Positions 1 through 8,980 of a stretch of DNA of 64,000 bases are shown in pieces. Position numbers and translations under genes: made by a program. Under the pieces are notes generated by a model. It made no database searches. It had not been told where the DNA came from and saw nothing but the letters and a program-made list of their open reading frames with translations. How positions within the stretch are numbered: position 1 is the stretch's first letter; each line of letters begins with the position of its first letter. Source of the DNA: Clostridium sp. 'White wine YQ' (GTDB lineage Bacteria > Bacillota > Clostridia > Clostridiales > Clostridiaceae); assembly GCF_028728205.1 (NCBI RefSeq), contig NZ_JAQYUU010000001.1, forward strand, positions 1-64,000, read 5' to 3'.

Positions 1-204
1 ACTGGATACTGTGTGCAATTTTGAAAGAACATAAAGTTTTTTCAAAAAATAATTAACTAACAAAAGTTAATTCACATTAAATTTGATAGATTCGAGCAAT
101 GCAAGGAAACGAGGAACGAGAAGCGCAGCATACTTTAGCTATGTGAGCCTCGCAGTGACGAAGTTGACACAGCAGTGCGAAGAATATAGCAAATTTAGAG
201 GTAA
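1..204 (+). other. 23S-5S rRNA intergenic spacer
   Basis: This is A/T-rich spacer followed by a GC-richer block (about 85-200) that leads directly into the 5S rRNA. It lacks the 3' end of 23S, so the window opens inside the rRNA operon. The block can be read as a 61-codon ORF, but that ORF runs into the 5S gene and is not credible. The GC-rich part resembles structured spacer RNA rather than coding DNA. Confidence 0.6.
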
Positions 205-322
205 AATTGGTGATGATGATACAAAGGTAACACCCCTTCCCATTTCGAACAGGACGGTTAAGCTTTGAGATGCCGATGGTACTGCACGGGAGACTGTGTG
301 GGAGAGTAGGGAATCGCCAATT
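205..322 (+). rRNA. rrf: 5S ribosomal RNA
   Basis: Contains the conserved 5S core with the CACCCCTTCCCATTTCGAAC segment and the GGGAGAGTAGG motif. The ends (ATTGG at 206-210 and CCAAT at 317-321) pair as the terminal helix I. Length is about 118 nt, normal for Firmicutes. It sits last in the rRNA operon, just before tRNA-Asn. End positions are judged by the helix and may be off by 1-2 nt. Confidence 0.95.
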
Positions 323-327
323 CTTGT

Positions 328-402
<75 letters not shown>

Positions 403-425
403 TAATTTAAATAAGTAGTAACTAA

Positions 426-449
426 ATTCAGCGAAAGCTGGATTTTTTT
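426..449 (+). terminator. Intrinsic terminator of the rRNA/tRNA operon
   Basis: A 7-bp stem (426-432 with 437-443, one G-U) closed by a GAAA tetraloop, followed by seven T residues. Confidence 0.8.
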
Positions 450-622
450 ATTTTCAATAAATTATTATAAATAAGATTAAGCAATAGATAAGATAGACTT
501 TTCACAAGTTTCTCCTATAAATATAAGATTTAATAATATATTAATTAATTTGTAATACAAATTCATATATTTGTTACACAGTGTTTGTACGATAATAATA
601 ATATATATATGGGGGGAGTATT

Positions 623-1549
623 ATGAAAAAGAGAGGCTGGAGAGTAACTTCATTTTTTAAATTGTTAGTTAGTACAGTTATAGTAAGCAGTTTATCTGCA
701 ATTATGTTTTATAAAGTATTAAATAGTAGGAGTGAAACAATAAAAACATCAGCTATAGGTAATAAACAACAAAAGGTAATATCAGCAATTGATGCAGAAA
801 AAGATAATCAAGTACCTAATATAACTGAAAAAAATGAACAACAAATAGAAGATATATCAAAAGAAAAAGAAGGAAGTAATGTAATAAGTGTACATAATAT
901 GTTAATAAATCATACAAATTTACATAAAGATAGAAAAGTAGCGTATCTTACATTTGATGACGGCCCTTCTACAACTGTTACACCTAAGATACTAGATATA
1001 TTAAAGCAAAACAATATAAAAGCCACTTTTTTTGTATTAGGGGAACTTATTGATAAATCAGAAGCATCAAAGAATGTACTAAGGAGAATAGTAGAAGAAG
1101 GTAATTCTATAGGTAATCATACATATACACATAAATTTAATGTTTTATATCCGCATGGAGTAGTAGATACAAATGCGTTCATGCAGGAAATAGATAGGAC
1201 AAATAACTCTATAAATTCGATTTTAGGGGAAAAATATACTCCAAAGGCAATAAGATATCCAGGGGGACATATGTCGTGGAAAGGAGAAGATGAAGTGGAC
1301 AAGCAACTTCTTTCTAGAGGACTTTATTACATTGATTGGAACTGTATTATTGGTGATGCAGAAAGCAAGAAAAAGACAAAAGATGGACTTTTTAAGAAAT
1401 TCAAAGATACTCAAAATTTAAATAAAAAAGATAATGATCTAGTTATATTAATGCATGACTCTTATGGAAAAGAGGAAACAGCTAACGTGCTGCCAGAAAT
1501 AATAGATGATTTAAGAAGAGAAGGATACCAATTTGATATAATAAAATAA
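623..1549 (+). CDS. Polysaccharide deacetylase (CE4/NodB), membrane anchored
   Basis: Probable metal-dependent deacetylase acting outside the membrane, most likely on N-acetyl groups of peptidoglycan (PgdA-like). The 308 residues start with a single signal anchor (about 13-33) and a Lys/Glu-rich linker (to about 100). The NodB domain follows, with the standard motifs: TFDDGPS (metal Asp), NHTYTH (two metal His), RYPGG, and a C-terminal LMHDS. A strong GGGGGGAG ribosome site lies before the ATG. It is monocistronic between the tRNA terminator and the terminator at 1581. The substrate is inferred from the family, since chitin and xylan deacetylases share these motifs. Confidence 0.9.
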   Translation: MKKRGWRVTSFFKLLVSTVIVSSLSAIMFYKVLNSRSETIKTSAIGNKQQKVISAIDAEKDNQVPNITEKNEQQIEDISKEKEGSNVISVHNMLINHTNLHKDRKVAYLTFDDGPSTTVTPKILDILKQNNIKATFFVLGELIDKSEASKNVLRRIVEEGNSIGNHTYTHKFNVLYPHGVVDTNAFMQEIDRTNNSINSILGEKYTPKAIRYPGGHMSWKGEDEVDKQLLSRGLYYIDWNCIIGDAESKKKTKDGLFKKFKDTQNLNKKDNDLVILMHDSYGKEETANVLPEIIDDLRREGYQFDIIK

Positions 1550-1580
1550 GATTAACTTTATGAAAACATGGTATAATTTA

Positions 1581-1607
1581 TAGAGAAGTAGATACTTCTC
1601 TATTTTA
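1581..1607 (+). terminator. Intrinsic terminator after the deacetylase
   Basis: A perfect 9-bp hairpin (1581-1589 with 1594-1602, loop AGAT) followed by TTTTA. Confidence 0.75.
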
Positions 1608-1632
1608 CTATTACTTTTTTTGAGGTGAAAAA

Positions 1633-2313
1633 ATGTATAAGATACTGATTGTTGAAGACGAAGATAGCATAAGAGGTTTTTTAAATATAAACTTTAAAAG
1701 AAATGATTTTGAAGTTATAGAAGCCGCAAATGGAGAAGAAGGAATACAAAAGGCTTTACTCGAAAAACCTGATGTAACACTTCTAGATTTGATGCTTCCA
1801 GGCATAGATGGATATAAAGTATGTGAAGTGCTAAGAAAAGAACATCCTAAAATGGGAATAATAATGCTTACAGCCAAGGGACAGGACATAGATAAGATTA
1901 TGGGACTAGAATATGGGGCAGATGATTATGTTGTGAAGCCATTTAATCCAATTGAATTAACATTGAGGGTAAAATCTCTATTAAGAAGATTGGATATTGA
2001 AGACAAAGAAACAGATAGGATTGAAAGTGGTGAATTCCTGATAGATGTCTATTCACAAAAAGTATATAAAAGTAATGTGGAAATTGACTTAACTCCAAAG
2101 GAGTATATGATGCTTAAGATATTCATGGAGAATCCAGGGAAAGCATTTACAAGAGATGAATTATTGAATTTAGTATGGGATTACAATTTTTTTGGTGATT
2201 CGAAAATAGTTGATGTTAACATAAGAAGACTTAGATCAAAGATTGAAGACAATCCTTCAGTTCCAGATCATATAGAGACAGTCTGGGGAACGGGGTATAG
2301 ATGGAAGGAATAA
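1633..2313 (+). CDS. OmpR/PhoB-family response regulator
   Basis: A DNA-binding response regulator of 226 residues. The receiver domain (about 1-120) has the acidic pocket VEDED, the phospho-acceptor Asp52 in LLDLMLPG, Thr in MLTAKG and Lys in VVKPF. The winged-helix effector domain (about 130-226) has LTPKEYMMLK and ends with the usual GTGYRW. A TGAGGTG ribosome site precedes the ATG. The gene overlaps the upstream edge of its kinase and must form a pair with it. The signal is unknown; envelope stress is plausible from the neighbours, but that is inference. Confidence 0.95.
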   Translation: MYKILIVEDEDSIRGFLNINFKRNDFEVIEAANGEEGIQKALLEKPDVTLLDLMLPGIDGYKVCEVLRKEHPKMGIIMLTAKGQDIDKIMGLEYGADDYVVKPFNPIELTLRVKSLLRRLDIEDKETDRIESGEFLIDVYSQKVYKSNVEIDLTPKEYMMLKIFMENPGKAFTRDELLNLVWDYNFFGDSKIVDVNIRRLRSKIEDNPSVPDHIETVWGTGYRWKE

Positions 2314-2315
2314 AA

Positions 2316-3722
2316 ATGTACATGAATAAAAGTGTTAGAACCAAGATGGTTAAATACTTCATATTGGTTATATTTTTTATAGTTTTGATTTTGAATATTC
2401 TAATGATAAATTATATAAAAAGATACTATTATGATAGCACTGAACAAGTACTAAAGAGTGAAATAAAAACATCAGCCGATTTTTATAATAAATATTTCTC
2501 GTATACATCACTTGAAGAAAATATTTATAACAATATTGATGTTTTTTGGAGTGAAAGTAATGCTGAAGTACAAATATTAGATACGAATGGTAAACTTCTT
2601 ATGGATTCTATGGGAGTAAAGGATAAGAATGTAATAGATACTTCAGATGTTAAAAAGGCTGCTAAAGGTGATTATGAAAGATGGATAGGAAAAGTAAGTT
2701 ATTATGATGATGAAGTAATGGCTATATCTTATCCACTTAAATCTTCAGGAGAGATTAAAGGTGTGCTTAGATACGTTATTTCTCTTAAGGAAGTAAATAG
2801 TTCAATAAAAGGAATTGCAATATTTTTTATCACAATTTCATTAATCGTACTAGCTATTGGAGCAATTATTAGTTTAATTTTAGCAAAAGGAATAATTAAT
2901 CCAATTAAAGAGTTAACTACTGTTGCTGAAACTATGGCATCAGGAGATTTAAACATAAGGAGTCTTAATAATTCTAAAGATGAGATAGGAAAACTATCAG
3001 CAACACTTAATTATATGGCTGAAGAATTATCAAAAAGAGAAAAACTAAAGAATGATTTTATATCTTCAGTGTCACACGAGCTTAGAACTCCTTTGACAGC
3101 TATAAAAGGATGGGTGATTACTATAAATGGTGATTATTCTGATGAAGAAGTTTTAAAAATGGGATTGGGAATTATTGAAAAAGAAACAGAACGTCTATCT
3201 AATATGGTAGAAGAGTTATTAGATTTCTCAAGGCTTATTTCCGGGAAAATAGCTCTAAAAAAAGAAATGATATCAATAAAAGATATAGTAGATTATATTG
3301 GAATATACATGACACCTAGGGCAAATAGAGATAACATAGAGTTTCTAGTTAATATAGAAGAAAACCTTCCTGAAATATGGGCAGATGGAGATAGGATGAA
3401 GCAAGTTTTTATTAATATAATAGATAATGCTTTTAATTTTACTGAGCCTGGCGGAAGAGTAGAATTATCAATAAGCAAGGAAAAGAATAGTAGTCAAATT
3501 CTAATCAAGCTTAAAGATAATGGATGCGGAATTGAAGAAGATATATTACCTAAGATTAAAGAAAAATTCGTTAAAGGAAAGAATTCCAGATCTCAGAATG
3601 GAATTGGATTGTCTATTTGTGATGAAATTGTTTCACAACATGGAGGAAGCTTAGAGATATATAGCAAGTTATCAGTTGGAACAGAGGTAGTTATAAAACT
3701 TCCTACTGCCTTTAGAGATTAA
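2316..3722 (+). CDS. Two-component sensor histidine kinase (HAMP, HisKA, HATPase)
   Basis: Partner kinase of the preceding regulator, 468 residues from the start chosen here. An ATG at 2301 is in frame, but the GGAAGGA site at 2303-2309 fits the ATG at 2316. Order: TM1 (about 12-35), an extracytoplasmic sensor of about 130 residues, TM2 (about 165-187), a HAMP linker, then the H-box SVSHELRTPL with phospho-acceptor His254. N-box (IIDNAFNF), G1 (DNGCGI) and G2 (NGIGLSI) ATP-binding motifs complete the kinase. All catalytic motifs are intact. The start lies 2 nt after the regulator stop, which suggests translational coupling. Confidence 0.94.
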   Translation: MYMNKSVRTKMVKYFILVIFFIVLILNILMINYIKRYYYDSTEQVLKSEIKTSADFYNKYFSYTSLEENIYNNIDVFWSESNAEVQILDTNGKLLMDSMGVKDKNVIDTSDVKKAAKGDYERWIGKVSYYDDEVMAISYPLKSSGEIKGVLRYVISLKEVNSSIKGIAIFFITISLIVLAIGAIISLILAKGIINPIKELTTVAETMASGDLNIRSLNNSKDEIGKLSATLNYMAEELSKREKLKNDFISSVSHELRTPLTAIKGWVITINGDYSDEEVLKMGLGIIEKETERLSNMVEELLDFSRLISGKIALKKEMISIKDIVDYIGIYMTPRANRDNIEFLVNIEENLPEIWADGDRMKQVFINIIDNAFNFTEPGGRVELSISKEKNSSQILIKLKDNGCGIEEDILPKIKEKFVKGKNSRSQNGIGLSICDEIVSQHGGSLEIYSKLSVGTEVVIKLPTAFRD

Positions 3723-3733
3723 AAGGAGGAAGA

Positions 3734-5239
3734 ATGAAAAAAGAAATTAAATTAATGATAGTGCTTTTAAGTATTCTTGCATTTGTATTGATATTTTCAA
3801 AGTTCAAGGTATCAGGAAATGATTTTAAAAGACTTATACCTCCTACATCTCAAAGCATTCACTTAGATGGTAAGTGGCAGAAAATATCTGCTTATAACAT
3901 GAAAGACAATACAAATAAAGGTGTATCAAAAGAGTATTATTATTTTGAAGCTGAAAAAGCTTTCATAGAAAATAGTTCTTATGAGGGAATAGAATATAAG
4001 CTTAGAGTCGTAAATTTGAAACAATATTTAACTTTTGAATATAAAATAGATAAAGAAATAATAGCTGACGAAGATAGAGATGTTGATGTAATAAGTATAC
4101 TGAAAAATAATGTGCTAATCTCTGAAGTAATTAAAGTAGATGACGATACTATTCTAGCAATAAATGAAGATTGTATATATAAGTTAAAGAATGTATCTCA
4201 AAGTATAGATGATTATCCAGTAAAGAACAATGATTTAAATACAACTAATAGCGTTAGTCTGAAAGATAGTAATAATAAACCAATAGGTCTTTATTTAGGG
4301 CTGAAAAAGGCAAGGGGAGTAAATGAAGATGGAAGTGTAGGAGCAGAAAAATATAGAACACTTTGGATATCCTATGCGACTGGACAGGTTTTGCCGATAT
4401 ATCAAAGAGAAAATATCTTATATCCTAGACTTAAAGGTTTTTGGGAATTAGTACCTGATAGTTATGTTAAAAATGGAATTAGGTATGAATTCTTTGATAC
4501 TTACCCAATAAATAGTAAGAATGATGCGAAAATAAAATCCTCAGAATCATTACTTGATAAAGAATCATTAGGGGGAGAAGCATCAAGATATGGTATTGAA
4601 CAAGGTAGTAAACTTGTAAATTTACTCTTTATAGGAAACAACTATATATCAACTGAAGAATTTAATGATAGATATTCAGAGGAAAGTGGTAGATTTAAAA
4701 TAATTCCAGTAGATAATATATATGCAGATAGAGGAGTATCAATAGAGTTATTAAATGGTATTGATGGGTATGAAGCATTTAAAAATGCAGCAGATGTAGC
4801 ATTAAATCGTAATGAAGAGGAAGCACAAGTTAAGTTAGATACCACAGAGATATCACTGGTGAGAAAAAGTGGTAGATGGATCCTAGAAGGAAGAGTTTTA
4901 AGAAAAGGTGATAAACCTATTGATTTTGATATAAGAACTGTAAATACAAAGAAACTTGTAAATTTTGATGACCTATCAGTAAAGTGGAGTATAATAAAAG
5001 CAGAAAATCCATTAGTTAAAGATATTTATACATCACCAAATGGAAAGCTAGCTCTATTAGTTCTAGATGATAAAATATTAGTGTATGAAGTGGAAGATGG
5101 GAGCCTAAAAGGACAACCAATCAAGATAATAAATAAAGATAAGGATGAGTCAGTGATAATGGCTGAATGGGCTGATGGTGATTTTGTGAAGGCATGGAAA
5201 AATGTATTTATTAAAAATGCATCACTAATTGATAATTAA
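3734..5239 (+). CDS. Membrane-anchored extracytoplasmic protein, third gene of the two-component operon
   Basis: I do not recognise this 501-residue family. An N-terminal hydrophobic segment (about 7-24) with no lipobox Cys points to a single-anchor protein facing outside. The remainder is soluble, rich in Lys, Asp and Asn, with no obvious catalytic motif. A central stretch around YRTLWISYATGQVLP and the C-terminal part look like beta-rich repeats. An AAAGGAGGA ribosome site sits at the kinase stop codon and the start is 11 nt downstream, so it is translated with the two-component system. It may be an accessory sensor or an output of the system. Its membership in the operon is clear; its role is not. 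Confidence 0.7.
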   Translation: MKKEIKLMIVLLSILAFVLIFSKFKVSGNDFKRLIPPTSQSIHLDGKWQKISAYNMKDNTNKGVSKEYYYFEAEKAFIENSSYEGIEYKLRVVNLKQYLTFEYKIDKEIIADEDRDVDVISILKNNVLISEVIKVDDDTILAINEDCIYKLKNVSQSIDDYPVKNNDLNTTNSVSLKDSNNKPIGLYLGLKKARGVNEDGSVGAEKYRTLWISYATGQVLPIYQRENILYPRLKGFWELVPDSYVKNGIRYEFFDTYPINSKNDAKIKSSESLLDKESLGGEASRYGIEQGSKLVNLLFIGNNYISTEEFNDRYSEESGRFKIIPVDNIYADRGVSIELLNGIDGYEAFKNAADVALNRNEEEAQVKLDTTEISLVRKSGRWILEGRVLRKGDKPIDFDIRTVNTKKLVNFDDLSVKWSIIKAENPLVKDIYTSPNGKLALLVLDDKILVYEVEDGSLKGQPIKIINKDKDESVIMAEWADGDFVKAWKNVFIKNASLIDN

Positions 5240-5254
5240 GTTGTTCTAAAAATA

Positions 5255-5301
5255 AAGACCAGATAAAATCTCAATTATGAGTTTTACCTGGTCTCTTTTT
5301 T
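5255..5301. terminator. Bidirectional terminator between convergent genes
   Basis: An imperfect long hairpin (AGACCAG at 5256-5262 with CTGGTCT at 5288-5294, plus an inner A/T stem). T-runs on the plus side and A-rich sequence on the other side let it serve both convergent genes. Confidence 0.75.
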
Positions 5302-7171
5302 ATTTATCTGTGTAATTCTTAAAATAATCACTCTTAATCATTTTATCAGAGATATCAAAAACTTGCTTATATAAATCTTGATCTTCTTTGCTTAATGTTC
5401 CTCTTAGTGTTCCATTAGTCAAATAAGCAAAGGATTTATTTGTTTTTAATAAGTTTCTTCCTAAAGCACTATTGATATACTTACTTTCATCAACACCCAT
5501 CAAATATGATATAGTTGGCATCATATCAACTTGTCCACCATAAGTATCAATCTTTACAGGATTATTGTAATTCTTTTGATAAACTATATATGGAACTGAT
5601 GAAATATTATTATCTAACCACCAATTTTCTGGGTTTTTCATTTCATTAACTTTATCATTATAATATTTGTGGACTCCAGTGTGGTCACCTTCAATTACAA
5701 CAACAGTATTATCAAGCAATCCATTTTTATCTAACTCATTTAAGAACATTCCTATTTGTTTATCTGTATAATGCACTGTTTGGAAGGAATTACCTAATAA
5801 AGAATCTTTTAATTCACCAGTTAAATTTAATTCTTTATATTTATCAGGTAGTTCAAAAGGACCATGGTTTGTTAATGTTACTGTAAAAGTATAAAAAGGT
5901 TGTTTCATTTTCTTAATCATAGGTACTACTTGCTTAAAATAAGTTTCATCGCTTAATCCAAGTCCTATAACTTCATCAGGATTAAAGGAATAGTAGTCTA
6001 TAAAGTTATTGAACCCAATTCCCTTTAGTCCATCAGCATAGTTCCAGAAGCTTCCCTTATCAGGATGTATAGCAGTTGATTCATAACCCTTATCCCCTAA
6101 TAGTTTAGGAAGTGATATATAATCCCTATTTGGATATCTAAAGAATGTACTTCCTTTCTTCAGTGGAAGCATGCCAGTATTAACCATTAAGTCTGAATCA
6201 GAACTTGTACCTTCATTAACTTGTTCAAAAACATGAGGGAAGTATATTGAGTTATTTAAAATTTTGTTTAAGTTTGGAGTTATTTCTTGGCCATCAGCTT
6301 TTTGTCCAATTACAAAGTTCTCTAAGGATTCCACTTGAATTATTAAAAGATTTTTACCATTAAATAATCCTTTATAGTTGTTGTCAGGTAAATTTTCATT
6401 CTTTTTAGCATAGAAGTCTTTAACTTCTTTTTGTTCATCTGCGGTTAACTTATATGGCTTTAAATCTTTATATGTATTATAAACATCAAATAAGTGATAG
6501 CCGATAGAAGAAAAGTACTTAGCTGTATTCGTTGCATCATAGTTAGAAAATAAATAGGAGTTCCTAACATCTTTATTTCCTAAAACATTTATATTAAAAG
6601 GAACATAACCAATGTATATAATAGAAATTAGAAAAGCAGCTGCAAAGCCTTTAAAATTACTTTTTACCTTTTTAAAGCTCTTTCTAAAAATAATTATATA
6701 AGGAATTAATACTAAAAAATCTATAACAAATATAAAATCAAGTTTTGTAGTAAGTGATAAAATTGATCCAGACATATTATCTAAGTTAGCAGTTTGTGTT
6801 GCAACAATTACAGAAGGAACTGTCTGGAAACCACGAAAATACCACAGATCTAATACAAATAGAAATGTTAGTAGAGCATTTATTATTAATGGGAATATCC
6901 ATTTTCCTTTTCCTTTAAATAGAAGTGTAAAACTTAAGAATACTACTGCAAATGCAATATAGTAATTCATAAATGGAGAAACAGAACTATAGCCTGTCCC
7001 AAAACTAAAATTATAAGGTGTTTTACTTCCTACAAATCCTTGAAAATAAATCCCCTTAAGTGTTATTGAAATTACTAGTAGTAAATAGAAAACGACTCTA
7101 AGAATTGTATTCTTTGTTAATTGTGCTTTGAAATTTTCTATTATAGAAACTTTTAAATTCGTTAAATTCAT
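5300..7171 (-). CDS. Lipoteichoic acid synthase-like sulfatase-fold enzyme (LtaS family)
   Basis: Transfers glycerol-phosphate (or a similar head group) from a phospholipid to a glycolipid or growing polymer on the outer membrane face, releasing diacylglycerol. The 623 residues hold five hydrophobic segments (within about 1-215) and an extracellular alkaline-phosphatase-fold domain. Visible active-site motifs are QVESLEN (metal Glu), GTSSDSD with the candidate nucleophilic Thr, NHGPF and EGDHTG (metal Asp/His). Length and order match LtaS. It is divergent from a diacylglycerol kinase at 7368, which would recycle the by-product. Assignment to the LtaS family is secure; the exact polymer is inferred. 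Confidence 0.9.
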   Translation of the reverse strand: MNLTNLKVSIIENFKAQLTKNTILRVVFYLLLVISITLKGIYFQGFVGSKTPYNFSFGTGYSSVSPFMNYYIAFAVVFLSFTLLFKGKGKWIFPLIINALLTFLFVLDLWYFRGFQTVPSVIVATQTANLDNMSGSILSLTTKLDFIFVIDFLVLIPYIIIFRKSFKKVKSNFKGFAAAFLISIIYIGYVPFNINVLGNKDVRNSYLFSNYDATNTAKYFSSIGYHLFDVYNTYKDLKPYKLTADEQKEVKDFYAKKNENLPDNNYKGLFNGKNLLIIQVESLENFVIGQKADGQEITPNLNKILNNSIYFPHVFEQVNEGTSSDSDLMVNTGMLPLKKGSTFFRYPNRDYISLPKLLGDKGYESTAIHPDKGSFWNYADGLKGIGFNNFIDYYSFNPDEVIGLGLSDETYFKQVVPMIKKMKQPFYTFTVTLTNHGPFELPDKYKELNLTGELKDSLLGNSFQTVHYTDKQIGMFLNELDKNGLLDNTVVVIEGDHTGVHKYYNDKVNEMKNPENWWLDNNISSVPYIVYQKNYNNPVKIDTYGGQVDMMPTISYLMGVDESKYINSALGRNLLKTNKSFAYLTNGTLRGTLSKEDQDLYKQVFDISDKMIKSDYFKNYTDK

Positions 7172-7367
7172 TTTTCTCCTCCTGAATGTAGCGTTTACCT
7201 AAAAATTATATCCTAACTGTATATATAAATCAAATAACAAAATAATAACTAAATGTAAATTGTTAGCTATGTAAGAAGGTAGAGAAGAATAGAATTGTTG
7301 TAGAGATGATAATAAATATGTACAATGATGTTATATAAGAAATTAATTATGTTATCTTGGAGGTAAA

Positions 7368-8252
7368 ATGAAACATTTATTTATAATTAACCCTGAAGCT
7401 GGTAAAGGAAGAGCATTAGAATATAAAGATAAAATAGAAAAGATATTTACTAAAATCAATGAAGAATATGAAATCATTATAACAGAAAGAGTTGGACATG
7501 CTACTGAGGTAGTAAGAGAGCTTACATCTAGAGACAGATATAGGGTTTATGCAATAGGAGGAGATGGAACATTAAATGAGGTGGTTAACGGGTTAGTAGG
7601 AACAGACAGTATACTTGGAGTAATACCAGCAGGTTCAGGAAATGATTTTATAAGAAGTATATGGGATGAACAGGATGACGAGTTATTAATAAAGACTATA
7701 AGAGGTGATTTTAAGAAAATTGATTTAGCAAAAGTAAATAATAAATATTTCATAAATATATCATCAATAGGGTTTGATGCAGAAGTAGTATATAATGCGA
7801 GAAAATATAAAAAGTATAAGTTTATAAGTGGACCATTTGCTTATTTTATAAGTATTTTTATAACTGCATTGAGATTTAAAGGCGTTGAAATCGAGTTTGA
7901 ACTAGATGGACAGCCTATAAATGATAAGATATTTTTAATGGCAGTAGCTAATGGTAAATATTATGGGGGAGGAATAAAAATTGCTCCTTTTGCCAATATA
8001 ACAGATGGGGCATTAGAATTATATTTAATTAAAGCAATATCAATATTTAAGTTAATTAGAGAAATTCCTAAAGTTTTAAAAGGAGTACATAGTTATGGAA
8101 TTAAGGAAGTAAAGTATTCAAAAATTCAGAACATAAAGGCGAAGTCTAAAAATGAATTTACCATAAATATTGATGGGGAGATAGTAAGAGGGAAAGAGGT
8201 TGAGTTTCTAATACTTCCTTCAAAATTGGATATGATAATTCCTAACAATTAA
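7368..8252 (+). CDS. Diacylglycerol/lipid kinase (DagK catalytic domain)
   Basis: An ATP-dependent lipid kinase of 294 residues. NPEAGKG starts the nucleotide-binding fold, GGDGTLNEVVNG is the signature loop, and PAGSGNDF follows. C-terminal motifs such as GGGIKIAPFANITDGALEL are typical of DgkB/YegS-type kinases. It probably phosphorylates diacylglycerol to phosphatidic acid at the inner membrane face. The neighbouring divergent LtaS-like enzyme generates diacylglycerol, so recycling is the likely job. A TTGGAGGT ribosome site fixes the start. Confidence 0.9.
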   Translation: MKHLFIINPEAGKGRALEYKDKIEKIFTKINEEYEIIITERVGHATEVVRELTSRDRYRVYAIGGDGTLNEVVNGLVGTDSILGVIPAGSGNDFIRSIWDEQDDELLIKTIRGDFKKIDLAKVNNKYFINISSIGFDAEVVYNARKYKKYKFISGPFAYFISIFITALRFKGVEIEFELDGQPINDKIFLMAVANGKYYGGGIKIAPFANITDGALELYLIKAISIFKLIREIPKVLKGVHSYGIKEVKYSKIQNIKAKSKNEFTINIDGEIVRGKEVEFLILPSKLDMIIPNN

Positions 8253-8301
8253 TATTTTATTATGTGTAAAGTTAATGTAATATAATTACGATAAAAAAAC
8301 T

Positions 8302-8976
8302 ATGAATAAAAAAAGAATTTTGTTTACAATTATTATAGTTACACAAGGTTTATTGATTAAATTTCTTCCTAATTATTGGTTAATAATTATTTTATTAAGC
8401 TGCATAATTTTCACTATATTAACTAGTAGTAAGTTTCAAGTTGGAGGTAGAGAAATAACATTAGATACTCATTTTTTATTTAACGCTATTAATACTATCA
8501 TCTATTATTGTAGGGCAGACGCAAATATTGCACGACGATTACTGCTAGATCTAAGTGGATACCTTAGATACTTTCTTGAAAATAAAAATATCACCGTAAA
8601 GTTAAAAGAGGAGTTAGATGTATTAGATGCATATCTTTCAATACAGAAGGCTAGATTTCAAGAAAAATTTGATTATTCTATTGCGGAAAGTAATAGTGTA
8701 TTTATTATATTCAAGAATTCTATAATAGATTTATGTTACTTTTTGCTAAGGGAAGGAATAATAAAAAGTAAGGGGTCAGGAAGAATTGACATAATCGATA
8801 TCATAGAAAAAGACCATTTACTATTAGAAATCAATTACTTAGGAAATTTTCCTCAAAATATCGATGAATTCAGTATGAATTTCCATAGAAAATATGGATA
8901 TGAAATTAAAACAACCAGAAATGATAATGGTGTAATATTAAGAATAGTAATGGCGAAAAATAACCTTAAGGAGTAG
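8302..8976 (+). CDS. Short LytS-like histidine kinase with a degenerate ATP-binding domain
   Basis: 224 residues. Two N-terminal hydrophobic segments (about 7-40) lead to a His-kinase segment of the LytS/YehU class: DTHFLFNAINTI with candidate phospho-acceptor His57, and the LKEELDVLDAYLSIQKARF helix. The C-terminal part should carry LVENAIKHG and glycine boxes. Instead it reads LLREGIIKSKG, with no N-box Asn and no clear G boxes. It may be a poor or dead kinase, or a phosphorelay/dimerisation partner for the LytTR regulator that starts 4 nt downstream of its stop. No ribosome site is visible before the ATG, so the start is uncertain. Confidence 0.75.
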   Translation: MNKKRILFTIIIVTQGLLIKFLPNYWLIIILLSCIIFTILTSSKFQVGGREITLDTHFLFNAINTIIYYCRADANIARRLLLDLSGYLRYFLENKNITVKLKEELDVLDAYLSIQKARFQEKFDYSIAESNSVFIIFKNSIIDLCYFLLREGIIKSKGSGRIDIIDIIEKDHLLLEINYLGNFPQNIDEFSMNFHRKYGYEIKTTRNDNGVILRIVMAKNNLKE

Positions 8977-8980
8977 GAGA

